Made by a program: the position numbers and the translations under genes. 40,523 bases of DNA from CAZQXD01 sp964597315 (GTDB lineage Bacteria; Pseudomonadota; Gammaproteobacteria; Competibacterales; Competibacteraceae). Shown here one piece after another: positions 9,294-17,209 of the stretch (within the stretch, counting starts at the first letter, position 1; each line of letters begins with the position of its first letter). The notes beneath the pieces were generated by a model that saw only the letters and a list, made by a program, of their open reading frames with translations, made no database searches and was not told the DNA's origin. The stretch covers positions 1 through 40,523 of the forward strand of contig CAZQXD010000037.1 of the NCBI GenBank assembly GCA_964597315.1, read 5' to 3'.

Positions 9294-9935
9294 TCAGTGA
9301 TCCCACACCAACAGTTCGATGGGGGTGGGGTTGTAGCCGCTACAGGGATTGTTTAACTGTGGGCAGTTGGAGATCAGCACCACCACATCCATCAGCGCGG
9401 TTAGTTCCACGTATTTACCGGGGGCGGAGATGCCGTCCTCGAAGGTGAGGCCGCCGCTCTCGGTGACCGGCACGTTCATGAAGAAGTTGACGTTGTGGCT
9501 GATATCCCGTTTGCCGATGCCGAATTCGGGATGCTCGGCGATGGCCAGCATCCAGCTATCGCGGCAGGCGTGCATGCAGCGTTTTTCCAGGTCGTAACGC
9601 ACGGTGTTGCTTTCGGTGGCGCAGGCGCCGCCTAGGGTGTCGTGACGGCCGCAAGTGTCGGCGACAATCTCCAACATTGGCCGGTTGTCGCTGGAACGCA
9701 GCGTGCTACCGGTAGTGAGGTAGATGTTGCCCTGTTCGCGGATGGTGTCCATGGCGCTATAGCGCTCGCTGGGGTCGTCGGCATTGTAGAACAGGGTGTC
9801 GGCGGCCTGATTGCCCTCCAGATCCAGAATCCGCAAAGTCTGGCCGGCTTTGACGCGACCGATGTAGTAGTCGCCGGCGTCAATGGTCTGGCGCAAGCCG
9901 GCGTTATCGGCGTGACGGTCACTAGTGGTCAACAT
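9294..9935 (-). CDS. DUF1989 protein, carboxyguanidine deiminase subunit (UAAP-type, short form)
   Basis: Predicted 213 residues, DUF1989 family, formerly named urea-amidolyase-associated protein. Members of this pair were shown elsewhere to form a carboxyguanidine deiminase (CgdA/CgdB) that turns carboxyguanidine into allophanate plus ammonia. Visible family motifs are GRHDTLGGACA in the middle, NVNFFMNVPV, and SNCPQLNNPC near the end; the conserved His, Asp and Cys residues probably bind the metal. The ATG at 9935 has AGGAGAG 5 bases ahead, overlapping the stop of the preceding DUF1989 gene. The 119 bases to the carboxylase gene hold no other gene. I do not assign which subunit letter applies. 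Confidence 0.88.
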   Translation of the reverse strand: MLTTSDRHADNAGLRQTIDAGDYYIGRVKAGQTLRILDLEGNQAADTLFYNADDPSERYSAMDTIREQGNIYLTTGSTLRSSDNRPMLEIVADTCGRHDTLGGACATESNTVRYDLEKRCMHACRDSWMLAIAEHPEFGIGKRDISHNVNFFMNVPVTESGGLTFEDGISAPGKYVELTALMDVVVLISNCPQLNNPCSGYNPTPIELLVWDH

Positions 9936-9944
9936 GGTCTCTCC

Positions 9945-10664
9945 TTATCCCTGTCCCAGGTGATAGAGCGCGTTATTGGCGAAGCCGCGCTGGTTTTCCG
10001 GGCGGAAGTTGCGGCAATAGTCGTCGTCCTCTACCGGCGCCGCTTCACTTAGGCTGATCTGTACCGGGCGCGCGGGGTACTCGGGGGCGCGGTTGAGGGG
10101 GTGCGGGCAATTGTGCAGCAGCACTAGAGTATCCATCTCGAAGCGCAGGGTGATCCGGCTGCCGGCGGCGCTGTGGCCCTGAACCAGTCGCAGCTTACCG
10201 TCGGCGTCGCTGGTCACCTTGCTGAACAGATTGAGATTGGCGGCCAGGTCGGCGCGGCCTAGCCCATATTTGGCCAGTTCCACCAGAAAGGCATCATGGC
10301 CGTTCTGGCGCCAATCGTTGCGGTCGCGCTGAAAATCCCGGGCGCCCCAACGCTCGGCCACCTGCTCGGGACGGGAATTGCCGCAGACGGTCTCGTGCCA
10401 ACCGAGGCTGTCTTCAGTGATAGAGGCGAAGATCCGCCCCATATCGGAATAGAGGCAGTTGCCGCGGGCCAGCTTGAAGGTGTGCTGACACTTGAGGGTG
10501 TCGGGGGCGTTATAACGCTCCAGCAGGTTTTCCGGGTTGTAGAACAGCATGCCGACGTTGGCGCCGCCTTCCAGGTCGGTCAGGGTCATCTGGACGCCCC
10601 GGCGCAGTCGTAACGACCAGTGGCCACCGGGAGCCAGGATAGTTTCATACAGGTATTGATCCAT
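9945..10664 (-). CDS. DUF1989 protein, carboxyguanidine deiminase subunit (UAAP-type, long form)
   Basis: Predicted 239 residues, second DUF1989 protein. It shares with its neighbour the pattern LGWHETVCGNS, AANLNLFSKV and HNCPHPLN, which correspond to the GRHDTLGG, HNVNFFM and SNCPQLN blocks of the short form, so the two are paralogues that likely form a hetero-oligomer. The chosen start is ATG 10664, because GAGGAG lies 8 bases upstream; a GTG three codons earlier would overlap that ribosome binding site. Spacing to the next gene is 9 bases and to the transporter ATPase gene 20 bases, so it is co-transcribed. Confidence 0.87.
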   Translation of the reverse strand: MDQYLYETILAPGGHWSLRLRRGVQMTLTDLEGGANVGMLFYNPENLLERYNAPDTLKCQHTFKLARGNCLYSDMGRIFASITEDSLGWHETVCGNSRPEQVAERWGARDFQRDRNDWRQNGHDAFLVELAKYGLGRADLAANLNLFSKVTSDADGKLRLVQGHSAAGSRITLRFEMDTLVLLHNCPHPLNRAPEYPARPVQISLSEAAPVEDDDYCRNFRPENQRGFANNALYHLGQG

Positions 10665-10684
10665 GGTATGCACTCCTCATTGCG

Positions 10685-11464
10685 CTAGATCGCGATCGGT
10701 ACCGGGGTCGGACGCGGATCATTATTTAGAGTTTGGTAGGTGTCCCTGTCCATATCGCCCACCGGCAGATCATAGGTGACGGTGGCGCCGTAGGCCGTGG
10801 GGGCATGGGGGTCGTGGCGCAGCTTGTCGAACACCCACAACCGGGTGCCCAGGTAAAAACCCTCTTTTAGGTCGTGGGTGACCATAAACACGGTCAGCTT
10901 GTGCTCACGCCACAACTGCCGCACCAGTTGGTGCATCTCGGCGCGAATCCCGGGGTCGAGGGCGCCAAATGGCTCGTCCAGCAGCAGCACTCGCGGTCGG
11001 CCTAGCAGGGCCTGGGCGATGGCCAAACGCTGTTTCATCCCACCGGAGAGCTGATGGGGGTATTTGCCCAGGGCGTGGCTCAGCCCCACCTGCTCCAACA
11101 GTTCGCTGGCCGCTTTGCGTGCCTCGCGCTTGGCGCCACTGAACAAGTAGCCGGTGACGCCAGCACGCGCGAACGCCTTGGCCACCATCACGTTTTCCAA
11201 CACCGTCATGTGGGGGAACACCGAATACTGCTGAAACACGATGCCCCGATCCGGCCCCGGCTCCCGCGCCATGGGTCGGCCCTCTAGCAGCAGCTTGCCG
11301 CGGGTCTGGCTCTCGGTGCCCAACAGCAGCTTCAGAAAAGTGCTTTTACCGCAACCGGAAGCGCCCACCATGGTGATGAACTCGCCCTCCGTGACGCTCA
11401 GGTTGAGACGCTCCAGCACCACATGATCACCATACTCCTTCCATAGGTTGCGCACTTCGATCAT
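10685..11464 (-). CDS. ABC transporter ATP-binding protein (NitT/TauT type, guanidine uptake)
   Basis: Predicted 259-residue cytoplasmic ATPase. Walker A GASGCGKST (about 37-45), Q-loop FQQYSVFP, signature LSGGMKQR, Walker B VLLLDEPFGALD and H-loop MVTHD are all present. A much longer open frame extends into the permease gene, but MIEVRNLWKEYG at 11464 is the normal beginning of this family and its ATG overlaps the permease stop codon (ATGA). The family serves nitrate, taurine, sulfonate and related small nitrogen compounds; in this operon guanidine is the inferred cargo. Confidence 0.93.
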   Translation of the reverse strand: MIEVRNLWKEYGDHVVLERLNLSVTEGEFITMVGASGCGKSTFLKLLLGTESQTRGKLLLEGRPMAREPGPDRGIVFQQYSVFPHMTVLENVMVAKAFARAGVTGYLFSGAKREARKAASELLEQVGLSHALGKYPHQLSGGMKQRLAIAQALLGRPRVLLLDEPFGALDPGIRAEMHQLVRQLWREHKLTVFMVTHDLKEGFYLGTRLWVFDKLRHDPHAPTAYGATVTYDLPVGDMDRDTYQTLNNDPRPTPVPIAI

Positions 11465-12282
11465 GACTGGCCTCCTTGAGCATGCCAGGGGTAAAGGCGG
11501 GTGTTGATCCAGGCAAGCAGTTGATCGACGATGAACGCCAATAGGGTGATCCAGGCCACATAAGGGAGAATCACGTCCATGGACAGGTAACGACGTACCA
11601 GAAAGATGCGATAGCCGAGACCGTCGGTGGCGGCGATCGCCTCGGCGGCGATCAGGAACAGCCAGCCGGCGCCTAGGGACAGTCGCACCGCGTCGATCAG
11701 CTTGGGCATCACCTGGGGCAGTAGCACCCGGATCAGGATTTGGCTGGTATTGGCGCCGAGGGTTTGGGCCTTCACTACCTGTTCCGCCGGAATCTCCTGG
11801 GTGCGCCGCTGAATATCGCGGGCGATAAAGGGCGTGATGCCAATAGCGATCAACACGACCTTGGACAGCTCCCCTAGGCCGAACACGATAAACAGGATCG
11901 GCAGCAAGGCTAGGGGCGGTATCAGCGAGGTCACCGTCAACAACGGTGAAAGCCCCGCCGAGAACAGCGGCAAGGCGCCGGTGAGCAAGCCGATCAGCAG
12001 ACCCAAGACAGCCGCGATCATCACCCCCAGCCCGAGGCGGGTGAGGCTGCTGGCGGTATCGACCCACATCAAGTACTCACCGCTGCGTTTACTCGGTTCC
12101 AAGGCCATCCGCTCAAGAGCGTCGCCGATTTGCTCAAAGGCGGGTAGCAGCTTGTCGTTGGGGTTGAGTGCCAGGCGTGCATCGGAACTGATCATATAGA
12201 GGATCAGCAGCAGCACGAACGGTAGCAATCCCAAGGACAGCTTCAGCGCCGGCGAGGGTGTGAGGTTGATCAGGCGCTTCAT
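11461..12282 (-). CDS. ABC transporter permease (NitT/TauT type, guanidine uptake)
   Basis: Predicted 273-residue inner-membrane protein with about six hydrophobic segments (first LGLLPFVLLLILYMI, last ITLLAFIVDQLLAWI). The cytoplasmic coupling region fits the family: GITPFIARDI and then LGANTSQILIRVLLP. The C-terminal EAIAATDGLGY block is typical of TauC/SsuC-type permeases. It overlaps the ATPase gene by 4 bases, indicating translational coupling. A GGGAG ribosome binding site precedes the ATG. Confidence 0.93.
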   Translation of the reverse strand: MKRLINLTPSPALKLSLGLLPFVLLLILYMISSDARLALNPNDKLLPAFEQIGDALERMALEPSKRSGEYLMWVDTASSLTRLGLGVMIAAVLGLLIGLLTGALPLFSAGLSPLLTVTSLIPPLALLPILFIVFGLGELSKVVLIAIGITPFIARDIQRRTQEIPAEQVVKAQTLGANTSQILIRVLLPQVMPKLIDAVRLSLGAGWLFLIAAEAIAATDGLGYRIFLVRRYLSMDVILPYVAWITLLAFIVDQLLAWINTRLYPWHAQGGQS

Positions 12283-12318
12283 GGGACGGCTCCCGTGCCG
12301 GGTGGATGGAAGCGGTGC

Positions 12319-13359
12319 TTACAGTGCGCCGTCGGCGGCCATCTGCATGTAGCTGGGATCAAAGCGCAGCTTGATGTTGCCCGGGTCGCCGTACACGCCC
12401 GCTGGCGTTTCGATGCCGATAAAGCCGGCGTCTGGAGCGCCGTCGCCTAGCAGGCCGTGAGCGAAGGAGAACTCGGCCACGTGCTGCATGGTATTGATGA
12501 GCTGCTCGCCGCGAGTGAGCCGCAGGGCGGAGGCGGGGGTGTAGAACATCTCGGTGCTGGCCAGTTGCGCCTCGTAGCCAGCCAGGTCGGTGCCGGAGGC
12601 TTCGGCCATGAACCCACGGGCGGCTTTGCCGACTTGGTCATTGCCACTCATGGTCGCCATGATCTCGTACCAGGCGCCCACCAGGGCTTTGCCCAGCTTC
12701 GGGTTTTGCTTCAGCGTCTCGGTATTGATCACCAGCAAGTCGATGATTTCACCGGGAATCTGGGACGAGTCGAACACCATGTGGCTGTTCGGCATGGCGG
12801 TGATCTCGCTCAGCAGCGGATTCCAGGTGGTGACGGCGGACACATCATCGGTGCCGTAGACTGCGACCATGTCCGCGTCGGAGGTATTCACCACCTGAAT
12901 ATCTCGCTCGGACAGGCCCACCGATTCCAGGCCCCGGGCCAGCAGATAGTGGGAGACGCTCAGTTCCACCAGATTGACCGGCTGGCCCTTGATCGCCGCC
13001 AGCGTATCGGCGCCCTTGAGCACGACACCGTCATTGCCGTTGGAGAAGTCGCCAACGATCAACGCGGTGCTGTCCACGCCGCCAGCGGCGGGGATGGTGA
13101 GGGCGTCCATGTTGGTCATGGTGCAGGCATCGAACTGGCCGACGGTGTACTGGTTGATCGACTCGATGTAGTCGTTGATCTGCACCACGTCGATACGGAT
13201 GTGGTACTTATCGGCCCATTTCTTGACGATACCTTGCTCGGCGCCATAGGCCCAAGGCATCCAACCGACGTAGATAGACCAGCAGACACTGAAGCTGTCG
13301 CGGGCGGAGGCGGGGGTGGATAGAAGCAAAATCAGCGGCAAAAAAAGGAGTTTTTTCAT
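12319..13359 (-). CDS. periplasmic substrate-binding protein of the guanidine/urea-type ABC transporter
   Basis: Predicted 346 residues with a clear signal peptide at 1-19 (LLFLPLILLLSTPASA). It belongs to the NMT1/TauA-like binding proteins that are often annotated as putative urea ABC transporter binding protein. The Trp/Tyr/Asp-rich stretch VCWSIYVGWMPWAYG right after the signal and NDYIESINQYTVGQFDACTM may contribute a cation-binding pocket, as expected for guanidinium. It is the first gene after the riboswitch, with GAGAGGT 7 bases before the ATG. First position and signal peptide fit a highly expressed binding protein. Confidence 0.92.
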   Translation of the reverse strand: MKKLLFLPLILLLSTPASARDSFSVCWSIYVGWMPWAYGAEQGIVKKWADKYHIRIDVVQINDYIESINQYTVGQFDACTMTNMDALTIPAAGGVDSTALIVGDFSNGNDGVVLKGADTLAAIKGQPVNLVELSVSHYLLARGLESVGLSERDIQVVNTSDADMVAVYGTDDVSAVTTWNPLLSEITAMPNSHMVFDSSQIPGEIIDLLVINTETLKQNPKLGKALVGAWYEIMATMSGNDQVGKAARGFMAEASGTDLAGYEAQLASTEMFYTPASALRLTRGEQLINTMQHVAEFSFAHGLLGDGAPDAGFIGIETPAGVYGDPGNIKLRFDPSYMQMAADGAL

Positions 13360-13421
13360 TGGAATACCTCTCGGGTCATGCCGTGGTTACACAGAGTACT
13401 CTTGGCGATACGCCAGTTAAG

Positions 13422-13516
13422 TCTCCCGGGCTTTTGTCCCGCCGTGTAACCTTTCCCCGAAAGGTCGAGTGCTCTCGGACCTGTCGCCGCGCGATGCAGC
13501 CGGAACCCTAGCGCTC
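13422..13516 (-). promoter_or_regulatory. guanidine-I riboswitch (ykkC type) upstream of the guanidine operon
   Basis: Read on the minus strand, the hallmark conserved blocks of the guanidine-I aptamer occur in order: CTAGGGTTCCG (13511 to 13501), GGTCCGAGAGC (13481 to 13471), ACGGCGGGAC (13445 to 13436) and AAAAGCCCGGGAGA (13435 to 13422). A variable hairpin around CGACCTTTCGGGGAAAGGT lies between the second and third blocks. The aptamer ends about 60 bases before the binding-protein ATG. Downstream there is a small hairpin TGGCG-TAT-CGCCA (13415 to 13403) but no T-run terminator, so the expression platform may act on translation or is not recognisable to me. The class is an on-switch for guanidine export or degradation genes. 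Confidence 0.93.
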
Positions 13517-13551
13517 TATTTTGTATGTGGCCGTCTTTCCAAGAGTACGGT

Positions 13552-13579
13552 CATATATATGAGACATTATCTGTGCCAA
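13552..13579 (-). promoter_or_regulatory. candidate sigma-70 promoter for the guanidine operon
   Basis: On the minus strand TTGGCA (13579 to 13574) is followed after 16 bases by TATATG (13557 to 13552). Transcription would start near 13545, about 30 bases ahead of the riboswitch. The -10 element is imperfect and lies in an ATATAT run, so the exact register is uncertain. Confidence 0.5.
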
Positions 13580-13972
13580 CTCTTTTGAAGTCATGTTGAG
13601 AGGCGTCGGAAGGGTGTTTCCGACCGTATAGGGACTTTTTTTACGCACTGAATTGGAGCGTTCCGTCCGATACTGGTGCGAAGTGTTGGTTGGCTGTTGA
13701 GTAAATTGGTTAAGGTTTTCCCACCCAGGGCGTGGCGATCAACCGCACGGCAACGGGCAAGCCCCTCGGTTTGGCCGGGGGCATGGCCACCACCGGCATG
13801 TATGAAGTCACAAAACGAGTCCGCCAGTGTGATTGGCCAGGTGGTGGGCGGCGAAGCCGGTTTAGTGACGCTTGAAACACCGATCGGCGGACGCCGGGTA
13901 CTCGATATGCCCGCAGGGGAACTGCTACCGAGAATTTGTTGAAGACAGCGCACCGCCAAGCGTGCGTCAGTG
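13580..13972. other. intergenic stretch with a possible decayed coding fragment
   Basis: No intact gene was found. A hairpin GTCGGAA / TTCCGAC (13605-13611, 13618-13624) is followed on the plus strand by a T7 run at 13635-13641. From about 13720 to 13943 two plus-strand frames look protein-like: one reads GVAINRTATGKPLGLAGG near 13730-13785, the other GLVTLETPIGGRR and DMPAGELLPRIC near 13858-13941. The switch of frame suggests a frameshifted remnant of an unknown gene. I do not recognise the family, and chance is possible. Confidence 0.35.
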
Positions 13973-15382
13973 TCAGCTCACGCCCGATGAACGCGAATCC
14001 CAGAGATAACGGATCGTCCGCCCGGCCGCCAGAAAATTCGGGTACAGGCCCAGCCCCACCCCGGCGCACAGGGCCGCGCCGAAGGCCGCCTCTTCCCGGT
14101 GCGCCGGGACGCGCAGGGGCAGGCCGAAGCGATCCTCTATCACCTTGCCCAAGGCCGGGTTGAGCCTTATGCCGTTGCCGCAACCCACCAGATAGGTGTG
14201 CCCACCGCGAAGGGTCTCGGGAAGCCGTTCGTAGAGCTGGCCGAGTTCCTCGGCGATGCCTTCCAGAAACCCCAGTATCAGGTGTTCCGGGGTGAAGTTG
14301 TCCAGGGATATTGGCTGGATGGACCCACGAACCCAGGGTTCGTCCCGGGTTCCAAGCAAGCGCGTATCCACTTCCAGCCGTTCTCCCCGGATTCGGCCCG
14401 CCAGGGCTTCGGTGGCCAGCCGGTCCATGGCGGCGTACAGGGGCGGACCCTCATAACCGGCGAACAGCCAGCAGGCGCGATGGAAACACGCTTCCAGAAC
14501 GGCATAGGCTTTGCCGCCACACAGGGCAGCGCCCACCAGCAGCAAACCGCCGCCAGGGAAAGGCCGAGCCTCCAGTCCCTTGATGGACAGCTCATCACGG
14601 GCAAAAATGGAGACCTGCCCGCTGGTGCCGACGTTGATCACGGCGGTCATCTCCGCGTCTCGCGCGGCGCCCAGAAAGCCCGCCTGATTGTCGCCTGGGG
14701 CCAAGAATACCCCGATGCCCTGTTCGGTCTGACCGACGCGTGTTCCCGAGGGAGCCACCGGGGGCAGGAATGCCTGATTGATGCTTGCCTTGCGCAACGC
14801 GTGTGGATCGAATCGAGATGTGCGTACATCGAATAGTCCCAGCCCCGCGGCCTGGGTCGACTCCAGGGTCGGCGCCGAGGCGCCACCCGTCAGCCGCAAG
14901 GCCGCATAGTCAGAGATGGTGCATAGGGACACGGCCGTTGCGGGCACCAAGCCATTGTGCAGATTGTAGTGGTGCGTGACCAGCCCGAAGCCCGTCGCCA
15001 GGGAATGGCCGGTGGCCTCGGAAAGGGCCTGTACGTAAGTCTCGCCGTCGCGGCGAGCCAGATCGCCGCGCTGATCCTGCCAGGTGAACAGGGGGCTAAC
15101 GGCGCGCCCGGCCTGATCCACGTAGAGGATGCCGTGCATTTGGCCTGTGATTCCCAGACCCCGAACGTCGGTATGGGCCTCAGTCAGTTGCCCCACAACC
15201 GCCGTGATGGCCGCCAGTAGCGTTTCCGGGTCCTGAACGCGTTCCCATGCCTGGTCGGTAGCTAGGCCAGCGTGATGTTCCTGAGCAACTTGCTCGATGA
15301 CCTCGCCGCTGCTGCTGTCGATCAGCACCCCGCCGACCGAGGTGGTGCCGATGTCCAGTCCGATCAGATGGGGTTTTTGCAA
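13973..15382 (-). CDS. FGGY-family carbohydrate kinase, sedoheptulokinase-like
   Basis: Predicted 469-residue sugar kinase. The N-terminal phosphate loop GLDIGTTSVGG, the ITGQMHG block, the catalytic-Asp region APGDNQAGFLG, the second nucleotide loop INVGTSGQVS and VGCGNGIRLNP near the end are all as expected for FGGY kinases. The combination GQMHG, FTWQDQR, ATGFGLVTHHYNL and SDYAALRLTG resembles human-type sedoheptulokinase (SHPK) more than xylulokinase, so the likely reaction is ATP-dependent phosphorylation of a ketoheptose or related ketose. Specificity is inferred from my memory of those motifs. It is 66 bases downstream of the GIN-domain gene and may share its transcript. No partner sugar enzymes lie nearby. 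Confidence 0.85.
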   Translation of the reverse strand: MQKPHLIGLDIGTTSVGGVLIDSSSGEVIEQVAQEHHAGLATDQAWERVQDPETLLAAITAVVGQLTEAHTDVRGLGITGQMHGILYVDQAGRAVSPLFTWQDQRGDLARRDGETYVQALSEATGHSLATGFGLVTHHYNLHNGLVPATAVSLCTISDYAALRLTGGASAPTLESTQAAGLGLFDVRTSRFDPHALRKASINQAFLPPVAPSGTRVGQTEQGIGVFLAPGDNQAGFLGAARDAEMTAVINVGTSGQVSIFARDELSIKGLEARPFPGGGLLLVGAALCGGKAYAVLEACFHRACWLFAGYEGPPLYAAMDRLATEALAGRIRGERLEVDTRLLGTRDEPWVRGSIQPISLDNFTPEHLILGFLEGIAEELGQLYERLPETLRGGHTYLVGCGNGIRLNPALGKVIEDRFGLPLRVPAHREEAAFGAALCAGVGLGLYPNFLAAGRTIRYLWDSRSSGVS

Positions 15383-15448
15383 GGGCTTGTCTCCGCTGGG
15401 AACGGGTGCATGGGTGAGATAAATTATTTCCCGAAGGCCATCGGCCGA

Positions 15449-16243
15449 TCACCAATTGCCCACGATAACTTCTCCCGCGCCGGTCAGGCTGATCGATGGC
15501 TGTTCCACAACCTCGGATACCTCAATCTGCCCTGCTCCGGTCAGCTTGAGTGCCGCCCGCTCGGCCCGGCCGTTCACCCGCACGTCTCCAGAGCCGCTCA
15601 ATTCGATGTCCAGCTGGTTCAGTTCGGCTTGCTCCACCGTGACGCCGCCGCTGCCGGACAGGTCCACCCTGAGGCTGCCTACCACTTGCGCGGCGGTAAT
15701 ATCACCGCTGCCGTCAATGGTTAACACCCCATTGCCAATGTGTCCCATTGCAGCCGCGCCGGCGGAAATCGTCAACTTCACCGGACCTTCGGTATCGCCG
15801 ATTTCGGCGCTACCAGCCAAATCTAGAACGTCCACGGAGGCGCCAAGAGGCACCGTGGCCAGCACCTCTAGAGGCGGTTCGCGGTCGTGGAGGGGGTCCG
15901 CGCCACCGATGGTTACGCTGGCGGCGCCACCGTCTCTGGCGATTACGGTGACGCCTTTCTCTATATATACCGTGGAGCCACTAGCCTGAGCGGGCGGTTC
16001 CACAACCAGCGTGCCCCGGACCACTTTGACCCGAACCTGGTCCACGATCCGGGCCGGACCGGACAGAACCAGTGTGATGCCGGGGGTGGCGCCGACGCTG
16101 ACCCGCAGCCGTCCGGGCATGGGTTGGACTTTGAGTGCCCGGGCCGAAGAGTCTTCAAAGTGACGGGTCCGGGGGTCGGCGGCAAGCCCGGAAACAGGTA
16201 GGGCGACGCTAAGTATAGAGAATAATAGGCTATTGATATTCAT
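15449..16243 (-). CDS. secreted GIN-domain (DUF2807) protein
   Basis: Predicted 264 residues. Residues 1-21 form a signal peptide ending GLAA. The remainder is rich in Gly, Ser, Val and Asp with short repeated beta-strand units such as IDGSGDI, VDLSGSGGV, IELSGSGDV, LKLTGAGQI and ISLTGAGEV. This is the repeating pattern of GIN/DUF2807 domains, which fold as a right-handed beta-helix. It is probably periplasmic or surface exposed; function is unknown for the family. It is divergent from the OmpA-family gene, with 183 bases between the two start codons. Confidence 0.8.
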   Translation of the reverse strand: MNINSLLFSILSVALPVSGLAADPRTRHFEDSSARALKVQPMPGRLRVSVGATPGITLVLSGPARIVDQVRVKVVRGTLVVEPPAQASGSTVYIEKGVTVIARDGGAASVTIGGADPLHDREPPLEVLATVPLGASVDVLDLAGSAEIGDTEGPVKLTISAGAAAMGHIGNGVLTIDGSGDITAAQVVGSLRVDLSGSGGVTVEQAELNQLDIELSGSGDVRVNGRAERAALKLTGAGQIEVSEVVEQPSISLTGAGEVIVGNW

Positions 16244-16360
16244 GGGTTTAATGGGTCCGAAAGGGAGGTTGATGAGGCCGACTCAAGGTCAGGATAAACT
16301 GTGTCGACGGCGGCGGTTGGCGTATTGGCGCGGTCGGAGACTGTGTTCCAAATGATACTT

Positions 16361-16376
16361 TGGCATAAGTATTGCT
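16361..16376 (+). promoter_or_regulatory. sigma-54 (RpoN) type promoter of the OmpA-family gene
   Basis: TGGCATAAGTATTGCT matches the -24/-12 consensus TGGCAC-N5-TTGCW at all but one position, with the exact spacing between the GG and GC pairs. The transcription start would be near 16387, about 40 bases before the ATG at 16427. An RpoN promoter requires an enhancer-binding activator; none is encoded in this window. Confidence 0.65.
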
Positions 16377-16426
16377 TCGGAAGTGTAGCGCCACCATTTA
16401 GACCGTCCATACCGAGGAATTTCAAA

Positions 16427-17140
16427 ATGCTCAATTTCAAGAATAACCTTTTCCTGCGTACTCTTGCCGGCGCCGGTCTGTTGACGATGATGGCTGGGAT
16501 TAGCGGCCAGGCCGTGGCCGATAACGTAACGATTTTTCGGGGCGCTCCCCCATCGGCGGAGGAACTGGCCACCATGATGTTCCCAGACCGTGTGTCCCGC
16601 CTAGGCCGCACCCGGGCTATCGTCTTTACCAATCAGGGGCAGGAACGCCTGGCCGCCACCCCGGTGGAGGAGCAACGTCAGCCCGCCAAAAGCCAATATG
16701 CCAGCTATAATGACCCGGCCAAAGCCAGCGATGCGCCGCCGACCCATGAAGCCCCCGCCCGGAGTAGCGAGCCGGCCAGCGCCGATGTAGACGGCGAAAT
16801 CCAGGGCTTCGGGTTTCCCATTCAGTTTGCTTTCAACTCCACGGAGATTCTGCCCGAGTCCCGACCGTATCTGGACCAAGTGGGCGAGATGCTGCTGCTG
16901 CCCGAGGTGGCCGGTCAGAGCGTGGTGGTGGAAGGCCATACCGACGCCAGTGGCAGCGATCGGTACAACCAGCGTCTGTCTGAGCGCCGCGCCAGGGCGA
17001 TCAGGGACTATCTTGTTAGTCGCTACCAGATTAGCTCCAAGCGCCTGCGGGTGGTGGGTAAGGGTGAGACGGAACTGTTGGCTGATGCAACCCCCACCGA
17101 TCCCTCCAACCGTCGAGTTCAGTTCCTGCGGGCGTATTGA
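16427..17140 (+). CDS. OmpA-family protein with peptidoglycan-binding C-terminal domain
   Basis: Predicted 237 residues. The ATG at 16427 is chosen over an upstream in-frame GTG because GAGGA lies 8 bases before it and the protein then begins with a typical signal peptide (residues 1-28, ending GQAVAD). The middle (about 40-125) is low-complexity and Pro/Ala-rich, likely a linker. The last about 110 residues are an OmpA-C domain: FNSTEILPES, VVEGHTDASGSDRYNQRLSERRA, and SSKRLRVVGKGE, with the Asp and Arg that grip diaminopimelate. It lacks a membrane beta-barrel and is probably periplasmic and wall-anchored. Expression is likely RpoN-controlled. Confidence 0.9.
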   Translation: MLNFKNNLFLRTLAGAGLLTMMAGISGQAVADNVTIFRGAPPSAEELATMMFPDRVSRLGRTRAIVFTNQGQERLAATPVEEQRQPAKSQYASYNDPAKASDAPPTHEAPARSSEPASADVDGEIQGFGFPIQFAFNSTEILPESRPYLDQVGEMLLLPEVAGQSVVVEGHTDASGSDRYNQRLSERRARAIRDYLVSRYQISSKRLRVVGKGETELLADATPTDPSNRRVQFLRAY

Positions 17141-17163
17141 TTCCCGCCGCTCGCACCCCGACA

Positions 17164-17209
17164 GCCTCCTCCCTGGATATTCTCATCCAGGGAGGAGGCG
17201 TTTGTTTTA
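17164..17209 (+). terminator. strong intrinsic terminator after the OmpA-family gene
   Basis: A perfect 15-bp stem (17164-17178 with 17185-17199), beginning GCCTCCTCCCTGGAT, with a 6-base loop is followed by GTTTGTTTTA. The T-rich tail runs into the stop codon of the convergent DUF1134 gene at 17207. It may terminate both strands. Confidence 0.9.

Noticed and set aside
10685..12067. 460-residue frame as a single gene
   Set aside because: Only the part from 11464 encodes an ABC ATPase; the rest is an out-of-frame shadow of the permease gene.
12457..13323. 288-residue plus-strand reading frame opposite the binding-protein gene
   Set aside because: It is antisense to a clear gene with a signal peptide and family motifs; Gly/Val/His-rich composition is typical of shadows in GC-rich DNA.
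13564..13578. TGGCACAGATAATGT (minus strand) as a sigma-54 promoter for the guanidine operon
   Set aside because: The -24 half is good but the essential GC at -12 is missing (reads ATGT); a sigma-70 pair fits better.
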